From IMG/VR virus record IMGVR_UViG_3300027977_000003, positions 1-38,083 of that record: 38,083 bases of DNA. One strand, given 5' to 3'. This document shows positions 30,396 through 37,646 of the stretch, piece by piece. The DNA is from a virus. The notes beneath the pieces are model-generated. The model searched no databases, was not told the DNA's origin, and worked only from the letters and a program-made list of their open reading frames with translations. Position 1 is the first letter of the stretch, and each line of letters starts with the position of its first letter. The position numbers were made by a program, and so were the translations under genes.

Positions 30396-31331
30396 TTATA
30401 CCTTGCTGTAGTCCACGGTGAGATAGCCACCGGACTGGCCAACAGCGTCAGGATAGATGCCCAGCACCTCTTGCGCCATCAGACCGATCTGACGACCGCC
30501 GCCCCAGGTGTATTCAAACTCGTAGACGCCCAGGCCATCTGACCGGGTGCCGATGCGTTGGATGTTCTTTTTCAGCCGGATGTCGCTGAAGATATTGCCC
30601 AGGCCTGGCGTCATTGCTGTGCCAGCCTTGCCTGCGGTCGCACCGTACTGCGCGCCCAAGAACTGAGCAGGCAGATTCAAGACGTTGGCAAAGGCTTGGC
30701 CCTGCGCCAGCTCTGCGCCAGCGCGTGCAGCGCCTTGCTGCCCCATCAGTCCTGCAATGTCTGCACCAGTTCTCAGGCCAGCCGTGGCCGTGCCTGCAGC
30801 CGATGCCTGGCCAATCTGTGCCAAGTTCTGCGTGGTGGTTTGTCCCAATGATGTCAGGCCGCCGAGGCGACCATACTGGGTTGCGATTTCCTGCTGCAGC
30901 ATTTGCGGTCTGAACTGTGCCAGTGCGGCTTGGATGTTGCCACCGCGCAGACCACCAGTGGCCGATGCACGCTGCAGCAGTGCTTCCTCGCCCTGCCGGA
31001 CTTGAGCCTGGAAGCCTGCGCCTCCTTCAATGGCGGCAATGGCTGCTTGCTGCGCCTCTGGACCAAGCAACCCGGCAATGGCCTGCTGTTGCTCCAGTGC
31101 AGGCGCTCCGGCTGCAGCGTAAGGCTGCAGGCCACCGAGTGCAGTGGTGCCTGCGGTGACGTAGGGCTTGAGGATTTCTTGCACCGCCTCGAACTGGCGA
31201 CGCTGCTCTTGGATGCCAGCCTCAGCGGCTTGCGTTTGTGCCCCTGCAGCCTCGCTGGCCGCATTGCTTTGAATGAAGCCGCCGACAAGCTGAGAGCCGC
31301 CGACAACTAGGGCTGTTACTGGATCAGGCAT
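30396..31331 (-). CDS. DNA ejection protein (gp7-position) with peptidase-S74-like C-terminus
   Basis: 311 residues from ATG 31331 (AAGGAG upstream), overlapping the previous gene by 8 bases. The N-terminal 240 residues are Ala/Gly/Gln-rich and helical (FIQSNAASEAAGAQTQAAEAG, RGGNIQAALAQFRPQM), typical of P22-like ejection proteins. The last 63 residues match the intramolecular chaperone/peptidase S74 form: FSDIRLKKNIQRIG (Ser249-Asp250 is where S74 proteins cut themselves), YEFEYTW, QIGLMAQEVLGIYPDAV, GGYLTVDYSKV. This module usually sits on tail spikes, so its use here is noteworthy. Confidence 0.83.
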   Translation of the reverse strand: MPDPVTALVVGGSQLVGGFIQSNAASEAAGAQTQAAEAGIQEQRRQFEAVQEILKPYVTAGTTALGGLQPYAAAGAPALEQQQAIAGLLGPEAQQAAIAAIEGGAGFQAQVRQGEEALLQRASATGGLRGGNIQAALAQFRPQMLQQEIATQYGRLGGLTSLGQTTTQNLAQIGQASAAGTATAGLRTGADIAGLMGQQGAARAGAELAQGQAFANVLNLPAQFLGAQYGATAGKAGTAMTPGLGNIFSDIRLKKNIQRIGTRSDGLGVYEFEYTWGGGRQIGLMAQEVLGIYPDAVGQSGGYLTVDYSKV

Positions 31332-31773
31332 TGCCAAACTCCTTCATGTAATCTTCAAGCGTCTCGCCATACAGCTCCATGACTTGTTGCGCCGTTTCAG
31401 TGGCGCGCTGAGTGCCGTGGCACAGCGCCACCGTCATCAGCACCACGTCATAGTAGCCTGCACGCCAGACAAACGAGCGTGCATCTGCCTTGCCATTGCG
31501 CTCGGCTTGGTCAGATGCTTGCCACTTTAAAATCATCGACGCCACGACAGGCGTCAGGGTTTGCGAGTTTGCAATCCAGAATGTGTTTTGGCTCATGCCG
31601 ACCAGGGTGTTCCAGATCGCAGCGTTCAGGTCATCGCGCTCGACGGCATCACCGTCGGCCATGTCATCAAAGACCTGAATCGCTCCATAAAGCATGAGCA
31701 GCCACTCGATGGCTGGCGCAGGTAGCGCAAGAACCCTGTGCAGGTTCAGTCTCAGCCAATCGACACCAGTCAT
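31324..31773 (-). CDS. Conserved ejection-region protein, gp14-position, 149 aa
   Basis: ATG 31773 has AAAGG upstream; a TTG at 31779 is in frame. Helical, acidic protein: PAIEWLLMLYGAIQVFDDMADGDAVERDDLNAAIWNTLVGM, then RSFVWRAGYYDVVLMTVALCHG. The FDDMADGDxVxRxDLNxxxWN pattern recurs in P22-like uncultured phages in this slot. P22 gp14 is an assembly factor for ejection proteins; here function is inferred from synteny only. Confidence 0.7.
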   Translation of the reverse strand: MTGVDWLRLNLHRVLALPAPAIEWLLMLYGAIQVFDDMADGDAVERDDLNAAIWNTLVGMSQNTFWIANSQTLTPVVASMILKWQASDQAERNGKADARSFVWRAGYYDVVLMTVALCHGTQRATETAQQVMELYGETLEDYMKEFGNA

Positions 31774-31843
31774 GCGCAACCTTTCAATGGTCGGATGAGC
31801 TGCTGGCGGCTCGATAAGCTCAGCCCTTGCATTTTCTCACAAT

Positions 31844-31858
31844 TTGACATTTGGTCAA
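31844..31858 (-). promoter_or_regulatory. TTGAC-N5-GTCAA palindrome, possible -35/operator
   Basis: Inverted repeat TTGAC (31844-31848) and GTCAA (31854-31858) at the start of the 81-base gap before the ejection gene group, overlapping the stop of the 135-residue gene. On the minus strand it provides TTGACC as a -35, but the -10 at 17 bases is poor (AAAATG). It could be an operator for the sigma-like or HTH protein. Low confidence. Confidence 0.35.
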
Positions 31859-32262
31859 TCCTCGTCTTCTTCCCGGTCTTCCCAGGCTTGGCAGACGCGC
31901 ATGTCGTTGCAGATGAAGTTCAGCTTTTCGCAGTGCCCACGAAAGCCTGCGCCCTTGTCATAAGCTGCCATTGGGATGCGTTCGATCTTGACTTGGGCCA
32001 TAAAACTGTTGTCGTAGTATTCGCAGTTTGAGCAGTGCTTGCGCCGCGCTTCCTTCTCGTCGCATTGCATGGCCTCAGCCAGCCCTGCGTAGAACTCCTT
32101 GTTCGCACCTGGCTCGTTGGTGGGCACCTCGGGGCCGTAGTTCCAGTCCTGCACCGCAATGACGTAGTTCTTTTTGTTCTCTGCGTTGGTCAGCATCGGC
32201 TCGTCAATGGGGATGCCGCCGAATCCGGCAAGCATCATTTTTGGCATTTTTGCGTAGTCCAT
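31855..32262 (-). CDS. Cys-rich protein in the tail operon, 135 aa
   Basis: AAGGAG lies before ATG 32262. The N-terminal part (GGIPIDEPMLTNAENKKNYVIAVQDW) is unrecognised. The C-terminal part has KHCSNCEYYDNS, then GHCEKLNFICNDMRVCQAWEDREE: five Cys, likely a zinc or iron-sulfur site, of a kind found in small phage proteins of this region. The final CxxWE mirrors the 65-residue protein at 18611. The C-terminus is acidic. Function unknown. Confidence 0.7.
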   Translation of the reverse strand: MDYAKMPKMMLAGFGGIPIDEPMLTNAENKKNYVIAVQDWNYGPEVPTNEPGANKEFYAGLAEAMQCDEKEARRKHCSNCEYYDNSFMAQVKIERIPMAAYDKGAGFRGHCEKLNFICNDMRVCQAWEDREEDED

Positions 32263-32272
32263 GCGGTGCTCC

Positions 32273-32608
32273 TTATGTAATCTCGCGGCCAGACACGCGC
32301 AGCGTCAGTGCTGTGGCGTTGCTGGCAATGGTGCTGATAAATGCACCGGCATCCAGCTCTTGGCCGACCAACTCAGGGCACAGGTAGGTCTCGCCTGGCA
32401 CCACGGTGCGGTCGTCGATGATCAGGTTGGCGTTGCCAGCGCTGCCGCCCACTTGCACCAGGTTGACGCTGAACGTGCGGTTCACCGTGTCGGTGTTGGT
32501 GACGGTGGCCTTGTCGATCAGCGCCTTGACAGCGCTTGCCGTGTATTGGGTTGTCTGAGTGGCTTCCATTTGCTTAGGAGGCACCAGGGTTTTTACGATG
32601 ACGGTCAT
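32273..32608 (-). CDS. Small beta-rich virion protein, 111 aa
   Basis: MTVIVKTLVPPKQMEATQTTQYTASAVKALIDKATVTNTDTVNRTFSVNLV, then GETYLCPELVGQELDAGAFISTIASNATALTLRVSGREI. This is a widespread P22-like/uncultured phage structural protein with a beta-sandwich-like pattern; role not assigned. GGAGG upstream; ATGA overlap with the upstream gene. It may decorate the tail or sit near the needle. Confidence 0.7.
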   Translation of the reverse strand: MTVIVKTLVPPKQMEATQTTQYTASAVKALIDKATVTNTDTVNRTFSVNLVQVGGSAGNANLIIDDRTVVPGETYLCPELVGQELDAGAFISTIASNATALTLRVSGREIT

Positions 32609-33474
32609 TGAACACCTCCGATGTTGTTGTTGACTGTGAGAATTATGGACGGAATACCTGGCTGCGGTGCAGCCGCAGGAAATGCAGTAACCTCGACGCT
32701 GAGATCGGTGACCGAGAACATCAGCTCAACATAATCGTTGGCCTTGAGGTCAAAAAAGTAATTCAGCGACGAGAAAATTTCAGCGTTATTACCTTGAATT
32801 CTAATTCGGCTGCAACTGTCTGTTACATCTACACCATTAAGGCGAAACCAAAAATCAAATATTCCCGTGCCGCCTGCGGTCTTATCAAGCTGGAATGATG
32901 TATCAAAGTTGTAGATGCCTTCGGTATCCACCACGATGCGCGAGGTGGGCGTGCCAATGAACACGCCATTGCTCAGGTCGGTGTTGTTGAACGTGATCGC
33001 CGTGGCTGTGTTGATGACCGTGGCCGTCTGCGTGGTTGTGTCGTAAAACGAGCCATACCGCGCACGCTTGAACTCTCTGGCTGGCGGTGTCATCTGCAGC
33101 CCTTCGACGGCTGAGGTCAGTTGAGACAGCAGGGCCATCACCTGGTTGACCTTGTTTTCCGTTGACGCAATACTGACTGCAGCATCTTGGGCCAGCGAGG
33201 CGATCTGGCCCAAGGCCAGCGTGGCCTTACCATCGATCACGGCAGAGCTGATAGCGGCCTCCTGCGCCAGCGAAGCAATCATGCCCAGCGCCTGCACAGC
33301 AGTTGCCTGGGCAGTGCCTGCCGAGATATTGATCTCCAGCACCACATCAGGCGCGATGGCGTCGACCGTTGCGAACAACAGCTCGAACTGCCTGATCTGC
33401 TGCTGGTCGGTCAGGAACTGCGCGAGCTGGTCGCGGGTCAGGTTTAGCCTGCGGGAGACGGGTGCGGTGGCCAT
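32605..33474 (-). CDS. Putative tail needle with C1q/TNF-like knob, 289 aa
   Basis: Directly follows gp10, the slot of gp26 (tail needle) in P22. Residues about 10-130 are helical heptads (LAQFLTDQQQIRQFELLFATVDAIAP, then SLAQEAAISSAVIDGKATLALGQIASLAQDAAVSIA) able to make a trimeric coiled coil. Residues about 140-285 form a beta-rich globule (RYGSFYDTTTQTATV, GVFIGTPTSRIVVDTEGIYNFDTSFQLDKT, FDFWFRLNGVDV, YFFDLKANDYVELMFSV) with the C1q/TNF pattern also seen in the Sf6 needle knob. TGATG overlap with gp10. Needle identity is an inference from position and fold pattern. Confidence 0.6.
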   Translation of the reverse strand: MATAPVSRRLNLTRDQLAQFLTDQQQIRQFELLFATVDAIAPDVVLEINISAGTAQATAVQALGMIASLAQEAAISSAVIDGKATLALGQIASLAQDAAVSIASTENKVNQVMALLSQLTSAVEGLQMTPPAREFKRARYGSFYDTTTQTATVINTATAITFNNTDLSNGVFIGTPTSRIVVDTEGIYNFDTSFQLDKTAGGTGIFDFWFRLNGVDVTDSCSRIRIQGNNAEIFSSLNYFFDLKANDYVELMFSVTDLSVEVTAFPAAAPQPGIPSIILTVNNNIGGVQ

Positions 33475-34880
33475 CAGTACAGCAACCCTTCGATCTGCAT
33501 CTCAAGGCGTGCAAATGCAATATGTGAATCGCTGTCACCACGGAAACGCTGGATGCGCCAGTTGCGCATGTGGCCCTGCTGGAACCATGCCAGGCGCTTC
33601 GAGGTGTTGCCGATGGTGCCCACGTAGATGTAGCGGTCCTGGCTGTAGGACAGGCCGTCCAGCGAATAGCTGGTGCTGATCTGCGGGTTGGTGCCCAGCG
33701 CCACCCGTCCGGTCAGGCTCACCAGCTCGATCTTTTGGAACAGTGCGCCCTTGCCCTCGTTGTAGGCAATGATGGTGCCAAACTCCCAGCGCACCTGCTG
33801 CCCCCAGTGGCTGCCAATGTCGTCCACCAGATAGCCGATGGTGCTGGACTGCGGGTCGCCCACCAGCCACTTGTCATAGGCCCAGACGAGGTTGCGTGCT
33901 CGGTACTGTGCAAAGCCCACCACCGTGGTGGTCAGGGTAAACCACACCTGATCGCCCAGCGCCTCGGATGCGGCTGCATCGTAGACGATGGTGCGGTCTG
34001 GCAGGTGCACGTAAAGGTGCTGATGCGACTTGTCGTTGCGTGCCTCCAGCTTGACCAATGACAGTTGCGCCTCGGTGTAGGTCAGCAGCAGCTCGTCAAT
34101 CTCTTGAGTGCTGATCTTTTGGGTGGTGGCCGCTGCGCCCACGTAGATGCCTGGGGACTCGTTGCGACCACTGCCCAAAAAGGCGATGCGCTCGATGTAG
34201 ACGCAGCAGGCAAAGGTGCCGACCACGCCCTTTTGGATTTGAGCGCCATCAATGCGTTGGAACGGGAACAGGTCGCCGCCGATGTTGTCGAACACCTCGA
34301 CGGTGTTGCGGTTCAGTGCATAGACCTCGTTGCGCAACTTAAGCAGCGCCACCACGGGGTCGGGATCGACCTCGCTGGAGCCGTACTTCAGCGGATTGAC
34401 TTGGGTCGGGTCTGACAGTTCGGTGACGATCAGGAACTCGCCGTCGGTGGTCATGAAGTAGCCATCCACCCACACCACGTCGAGCACCAGGCCAAGGTCT
34501 GGGTCGGTGACTTGGGTCAGGGTGGAGTTGTCCCAGTAGTACAGCCGCCCACCGGATGCAATGGCCAGCTCGTCGAAACTGTAGTCAAACGTTACCAGCG
34601 TGTTGACGGGCCCACCCACATCACCCAGCACGGTCACAGCGCCATTGCTGGCCACCGACACCAGCTTAGTGCCCATGACCCTGTAGCACTCGCCCTGCCA
34701 GTTGATGCCGCCTCGGTCGATGCCTGGGCCGCTGCCGTTGGCCACGAGGCCATCACCTGGCCGCAGGTAGCCGGTGCTGATGCCGCTGTTCTTGGGCACC
34801 GGCACCATGTTGACCGGATAGGACGTGCGAAAGTCCGGGCCGTTGTCCGTGTAAATGCCGTTGAGAATTGAGATTTGCAT
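33474..34880 (-). CDS. P22 gp10-like tail accessory factor
   Basis: 468 residues (P22 gp10 has 472). It carries the gp10 family features: DFRTSYPVNMVPVPKNSGISTGYLRPGDGL, GINWQGECYRVMGTKLV, FDELAIASGGRLYYWD, VDGYFMTTDGEFLIVTELSDPTQVNPLKYGSSEVDPDPVVALLKLRNEVYALNRNTVEVFDN. Predicted beta-propeller-like. It assembles on gp4 and receives the needle to plug the portal. Two bases downstream of the preceding small gene. Confidence 0.93.
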   Translation of the reverse strand: MQISILNGIYTDNGPDFRTSYPVNMVPVPKNSGISTGYLRPGDGLVANGSGPGIDRGGINWQGECYRVMGTKLVSVASNGAVTVLGDVGGPVNTLVTFDYSFDELAIASGGRLYYWDNSTLTQVTDPDLGLVLDVVWVDGYFMTTDGEFLIVTELSDPTQVNPLKYGSSEVDPDPVVALLKLRNEVYALNRNTVEVFDNIGGDLFPFQRIDGAQIQKGVVGTFACCVYIERIAFLGSGRNESPGIYVGAAATTQKISTQEIDELLLTYTEAQLSLVKLEARNDKSHQHLYVHLPDRTIVYDAAASEALGDQVWFTLTTTVVGFAQYRARNLVWAYDKWLVGDPQSSTIGYLVDDIGSHWGQQVRWEFGTIIAYNEGKGALFQKIELVSLTGRVALGTNPQISTSYSLDGLSYSQDRYIYVGTIGNTSKRLAWFQQGHMRNWRIQRFRGDSDSHIAFARLEMQIEGLLY

Positions 34881-34882
34881 GG

Positions 34883-35179
34883 TTACTTCTTAGCCTTGTT
34901 TCGGGCCGAGATTTTCTTGGCCTTGGCCTGTGCGTCAGCTTTGCTCGACGCGCCCCAGGCTTTCAGACTGAGCAGCAGCCTGGTCGGCTCGCCGTCTTTG
35001 TACTCAGGGCCGGGGTTGTTTCCCATGCGCGCCAGGAACGATGCCCTGCGTGGGTTGTCGCCGGACTTGACAGGCGGCTTGATGTTCTGGCCTGCAGCCT
35101 TCAGGCTGGCGCGCCCAGCAGCGTTCAAGCCGCCTTTGGGGTTCTGCCCTTCTTTGCGCTGCCATGCCGGTGTCTTCAT
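34883..35179 (-). CDS. Basic small protein, DUF6321-like, 98 aa
   Basis: KTPAWQRKEGQNPKGGLNAAGRASLKAAGQNIKPPV, followed by NPRRASFLARMGNNPGPEYKDGEPTRLLLSLKAWGASSKA. The PAWxRKEGQNPKGGLNxxGRAS core is a phage family of unknown function (recalled as DUF6321). About a fifth of residues are Lys or Arg. ATGA overlap with the preceding gene. Sits with two other basic proteins immediately before gp10; DNA or RNA contact inferred from charge. Confidence 0.78.
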   Translation of the reverse strand: MKTPAWQRKEGQNPKGGLNAAGRASLKAAGQNIKPPVKSGDNPRRASFLARMGNNPGPEYKDGEPTRLLLSLKAWGASSKADAQAKAKKISARNKAKK

Positions 35180-35409
35180 CGGAACCTCGCAACCTTGGCA
35201 GCCACCTTCTTGGGCTGCTTGACGAACTGCTTGCCTGCCTTGGTGCCCTCGCGCTTGGCCTTGGTGGTGGCCGCATACTCAGCCGACGACAAGGACTTGA
35301 TGGCTTTTTCGGGCAGGTAGCGCTCACCGGTCTCGCTCGACGGCTTGCCGGACTTGGTGCGCCACTTTTGCGCGCCCCAGTCCTTCAGGCTTTTTTGCGG
35401 GGCTTTCAT
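35176..35409 (-). CDS. Basic small protein, DUF5872-like, 77 aa
   Basis: ATG 35409 (ATGA overlap) is chosen; the frame reads upstream to 35475 through the previous gene. MKAPQKSLKDWGAQKWRTKSGKPSSETGERYLPEKAIKSLSSAEYAATTKAKREGTKAGKQFVKQPKKVAAKVARFR. The KSLKxWxxQKWRTKSGKPSxETGERYLPxKAIKSL core is a recognised phage family (DUF5872, from memory), which occurs with its neighbour in many phage and giant-virus-like genomes. Strongly basic; function unknown. Confidence 0.8.
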   Translation of the reverse strand: MKAPQKSLKDWGAQKWRTKSGKPSSETGERYLPEKAIKSLSSAEYAATTKAKREGTKAGKQFVKQPKKVAAKVARFR

Positions 35410-35594
35410 GACTTGTAGCCTCCGCCCTTTGCCTTGTACTCCTTGGCCAACAATTGCGCCTTGCGTGCAGACCACTCACCGGCAGCAGTACCCTGCACCG
35501 ATGCGCCTTTGATCTGCTCAAACAAACGCTTGCGCATCGTCGGCTTGGTGTAGACCGCAGCCTTGTTGACGGAGGACTTGGGCTTGGTGGCCAT
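35406..35594 (-). CDS. Basic small protein, 62 aa (complete copy)
   Basis: ATG 35594 overlaps the stop of the 346-residue gene (TGATG). MATKPKSSVNKAAVYTKPTMRKRLFEQIKGASVQGTAAGEWSARKAQLLAKEYKAKGGGYKS. The PTMRKRLFEQI..G..GEWSARKAQLLAKEYKxxGGGYK core is a common small phage protein of unknown function. Ends in a Lys-rich tail. Shares ATGA overlap with the next gene, so three basic genes form a coupled set. A 5' fragment of the other copy is at 1-148. Confidence 0.78.
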   Translation of the reverse strand: MATKPKSSVNKAAVYTKPTMRKRLFEQIKGASVQGTAAGEWSARKAQLLAKEYKAKGGGYKS

Positions 35595-36634
35595 CACGCA
35601 CTCACGGCTTTGATGACTGCAAAGTTAAATACTGGCGTTTCTGTGGTCGTGCCGCCAGTAGTGCGGAATGTGATGTTGAAACTTCCAGCCGCCACCGCAG
35701 TGACCATCAGGTCGTACAGGTCAGTGCCTGATTTTTGGTTCACGATAATCACATCGGTTGCCGCCACGGTGCTGTTGGTCACGGTGAAAGTTGCAGCCGT
35801 AGCTGAACCCGCTGCGCTGAATAGTGTGATCGCACCCGTGGTCTTATTTAGCGTCACGCCTGTGGTTCTGCTTGTGCCTTGGGTGACTGTGCCGCCTGCG
35901 CCTGTGGCATAACCCACGCCAGCCGTGCCAGTTGATGCAATAACACCTGTGGCTGTCAGGCTTGTGCCCGTAGCCACACCGATTGCTGGTGTCACCAATG
36001 CGGGGCTGGTGAATGTTCCGGTGCTGACTGTTGGATTTGTAATTGTTGGAGTTGTCAGGGTCGGGCTGGTGTTGAACACCAACAGACCAGTGCCTGTCTC
36101 GTCCGTCATTGCGGCACGCAAATTGGCACTGGTTGGATTGGTCAACCATGCAGCAATACCCGCTGCCAAAATTGTTTCGGCGTTGATGTTGTACCAGGAA
36201 TTTGTCGGCTGATAAAAGCGGTAAACAGCAGCGCACCCTGCACCCAAAGCTGTGACTGCGCCATAAATGGCAGATGCACCGTTCAGGGCAATGGTCAGCG
36301 AGGTGATCTCTTGCGTGGTGGTGATCAGCACCGTAGTGCCATCCGGCACGCCAGTGTTCAGCGGGAGCGTGATCGTGCCTGTTGCCAGCGTTCCGGCAGG
36401 TTGCAACAGCATCCACTGTTGCTCGCTGACTGGTGTCGGCACGGTGATGTTGAATCCGCTGCCAGGCACATAGAGATTGACCGCCAGCGTGGGGCTGGCA
36501 AATGTCTGCTGAAAATACTGCAGCAGTGCATTGACCGACATGCGCCGAGCGTCGCCGTTGTTCGGGGTGTAGACGGGAATTTGATCGCCAGGTGAGACTT
36601 GGCCGATGACGGGTAGTTGATTGATGGATGGCAT
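35594..36634 (-). CDS. Virion surface/fibre-like protein, 346 aa (right copy)
   Basis: Same sequence as 148-1188; see that entry. In the unique genome this is one gene, sitting between the gp4-like gene and the three small basic genes. Confidence 0.75.
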   Translation of the reverse strand: MPSINQLPVIGQVSPGDQIPVYTPNNGDARRMSVNALLQYFQQTFASPTLAVNLYVPGSGFNITVPTPVSEQQWMLLQPAGTLATGTITLPLNTGVPDGTTVLITTTQEITSLTIALNGASAIYGAVTALGAGCAAVYRFYQPTNSWYNINAETILAAGIAAWLTNPTSANLRAAMTDETGTGLLVFNTSPTLTTPTITNPTVSTGTFTSPALVTPAIGVATGTSLTATGVIASTGTAGVGYATGAGGTVTQGTSRTTGVTLNKTTGAITLFSAAGSATAATFTVTNSTVAATDVIIVNQKSGTDLYDLMVTAVAAGSFNITFRTTGGTTTETPVFNFAVIKAVSA

Positions 36635-36642
36635 GATGGTCC

Positions 36643-37125
36643 TTAGTTGTATGTCAGTGGCCCATCAGGGCCAGCGTCCACTGGGTTGTAAGGCGGTCTG
36701 ATAAACGGATTGTCGTAGACGCGCCAGGGCTTGTTGCCTGCGCCTGCTGGCATGGTGGCTGGCAATTGCTGCTCTAGCGGGAACGTGGCGCGCTGCAGCA
36801 GGGTGTCGTAGCCTTGCTTGCCTGTGGCCTTGGTCTCGGGCATCACCACCTTGCCGTAGCTCGGCGCCAGGCGCACAGCCAAGTTGCAGATGATGGCCTC
36901 ATAGGCCGAGTCGGGGACGTTGGTTTCCTCATCGATGCCGCCGTCTTGGGGGCTGGACGGGATCGGGTATCCGAGCCGGATGCCCTTGCCGTTCCAGTCG
37001 GCCATCATGGCATCGAGCCTGCGCCTGGCAGTCTCAAGCTGCTCAGGCTGAAGATCAAAGGCATAGGACGCAAGGCCGATCTCTTCGAACGCTGCGCTGA
37101 TAAATTGGCGCTTGCTGTAACCCAT
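36643..37125 (-). CDS. P22 gp4-like tail accessory factor (right copy)
   Basis: Same sequence as 1197-1679; see that entry. Confidence 0.9.
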   Translation of the reverse strand: MGYSKRQFISAAFEEIGLASYAFDLQPEQLETARRRLDAMMADWNGKGIRLGYPIPSSPQDGGIDEETNVPDSAYEAIICNLAVRLAPSYGKVVMPETKATGKQGYDTLLQRATFPLEQQLPATMPAGAGNKPWRVYDNPFIRPPYNPVDAGPDGPLTYN

Positions 37126-37126
37126 G

Positions 37127-37426
37127 CTAGGCTCCTTGTGCCAGTGCTGTGGCGATCAAGCCACTTAGCTTTTTGTCTGTGGTGCGACCGTTGAACGGGA
37201 TGCCCAGATCGGTGGCCTTGGCCTGCAGCTCGTCGCGTGTCGGTGGTGCATCGTCCTGTGGTGCATTTTGCACCTCAATGATCGGGGCATTCATAGGCGA
37301 TGGAAAACAAACCTTGTTGGCTTTGCGCTCAATGGTCTGCTGCTTTTTAAAGCGTCGTTTTTGCAGCCGCAACTCTTTCCACGGGGCAAGAGTCTTGTCT
37401 TTGATGATAGCGGCTGACTTGATCAT
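37127..37426 (-). CDS. 99-aa protein with HeH/LEM-like segment (right copy)
   Basis: Same sequence as 1681-1980; see that entry. ATGA overlap with the 56-residue gene is preserved. Confidence 0.65.
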   Translation of the reverse strand: MIKSAAIIKDKTLAPWKELRLQKRRFKKQQTIERKANKVCFPSPMNAPIIEVQNAPQDDAPPTRDELQAKATDLGIPFNGRTTDKKLSGLIATALAQGA

Positions 37427-37593
37427 TTCATCTTCTTCATCGGTGCTTTGCTGGGCTTGCCTGCGGCTTTCGCTGCCTTGCTTGCCACGTTCAAAGACAT
37501 TGCCACAGCTTGCTTTTGGGGCTTGCCGGACTTCATCTCCATTGCAATATTTTTACCGATGGTCTTCTTTGAATAACCTTTGGTCATTGGCAT
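37423..37593 (-). CDS. Lys-rich 56-aa micro-protein (right copy)
   Basis: Same sequence as 1977-2147; see that entry. Confidence 0.75.
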   Translation of the reverse strand: MPMTKGYSKKTIGKNIAMEMKSGKPQKQAVAMSLNVASKAAKAAGKPSKAPMKKMK

Positions 37594-37611
37594 GATTCGC
37601 TCCTAAGTTAA

Positions 37612-37637
37612 ACAGGCCAACATCTCTGCTGGCCTGT
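37612..37637 (-). terminator. Hairpin, possible attenuator (right copy)
   Basis: Same sequence as 2166-2191; see that entry. Confidence 0.45.
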
Positions 37638-37646
37638 CAGGGTTTA

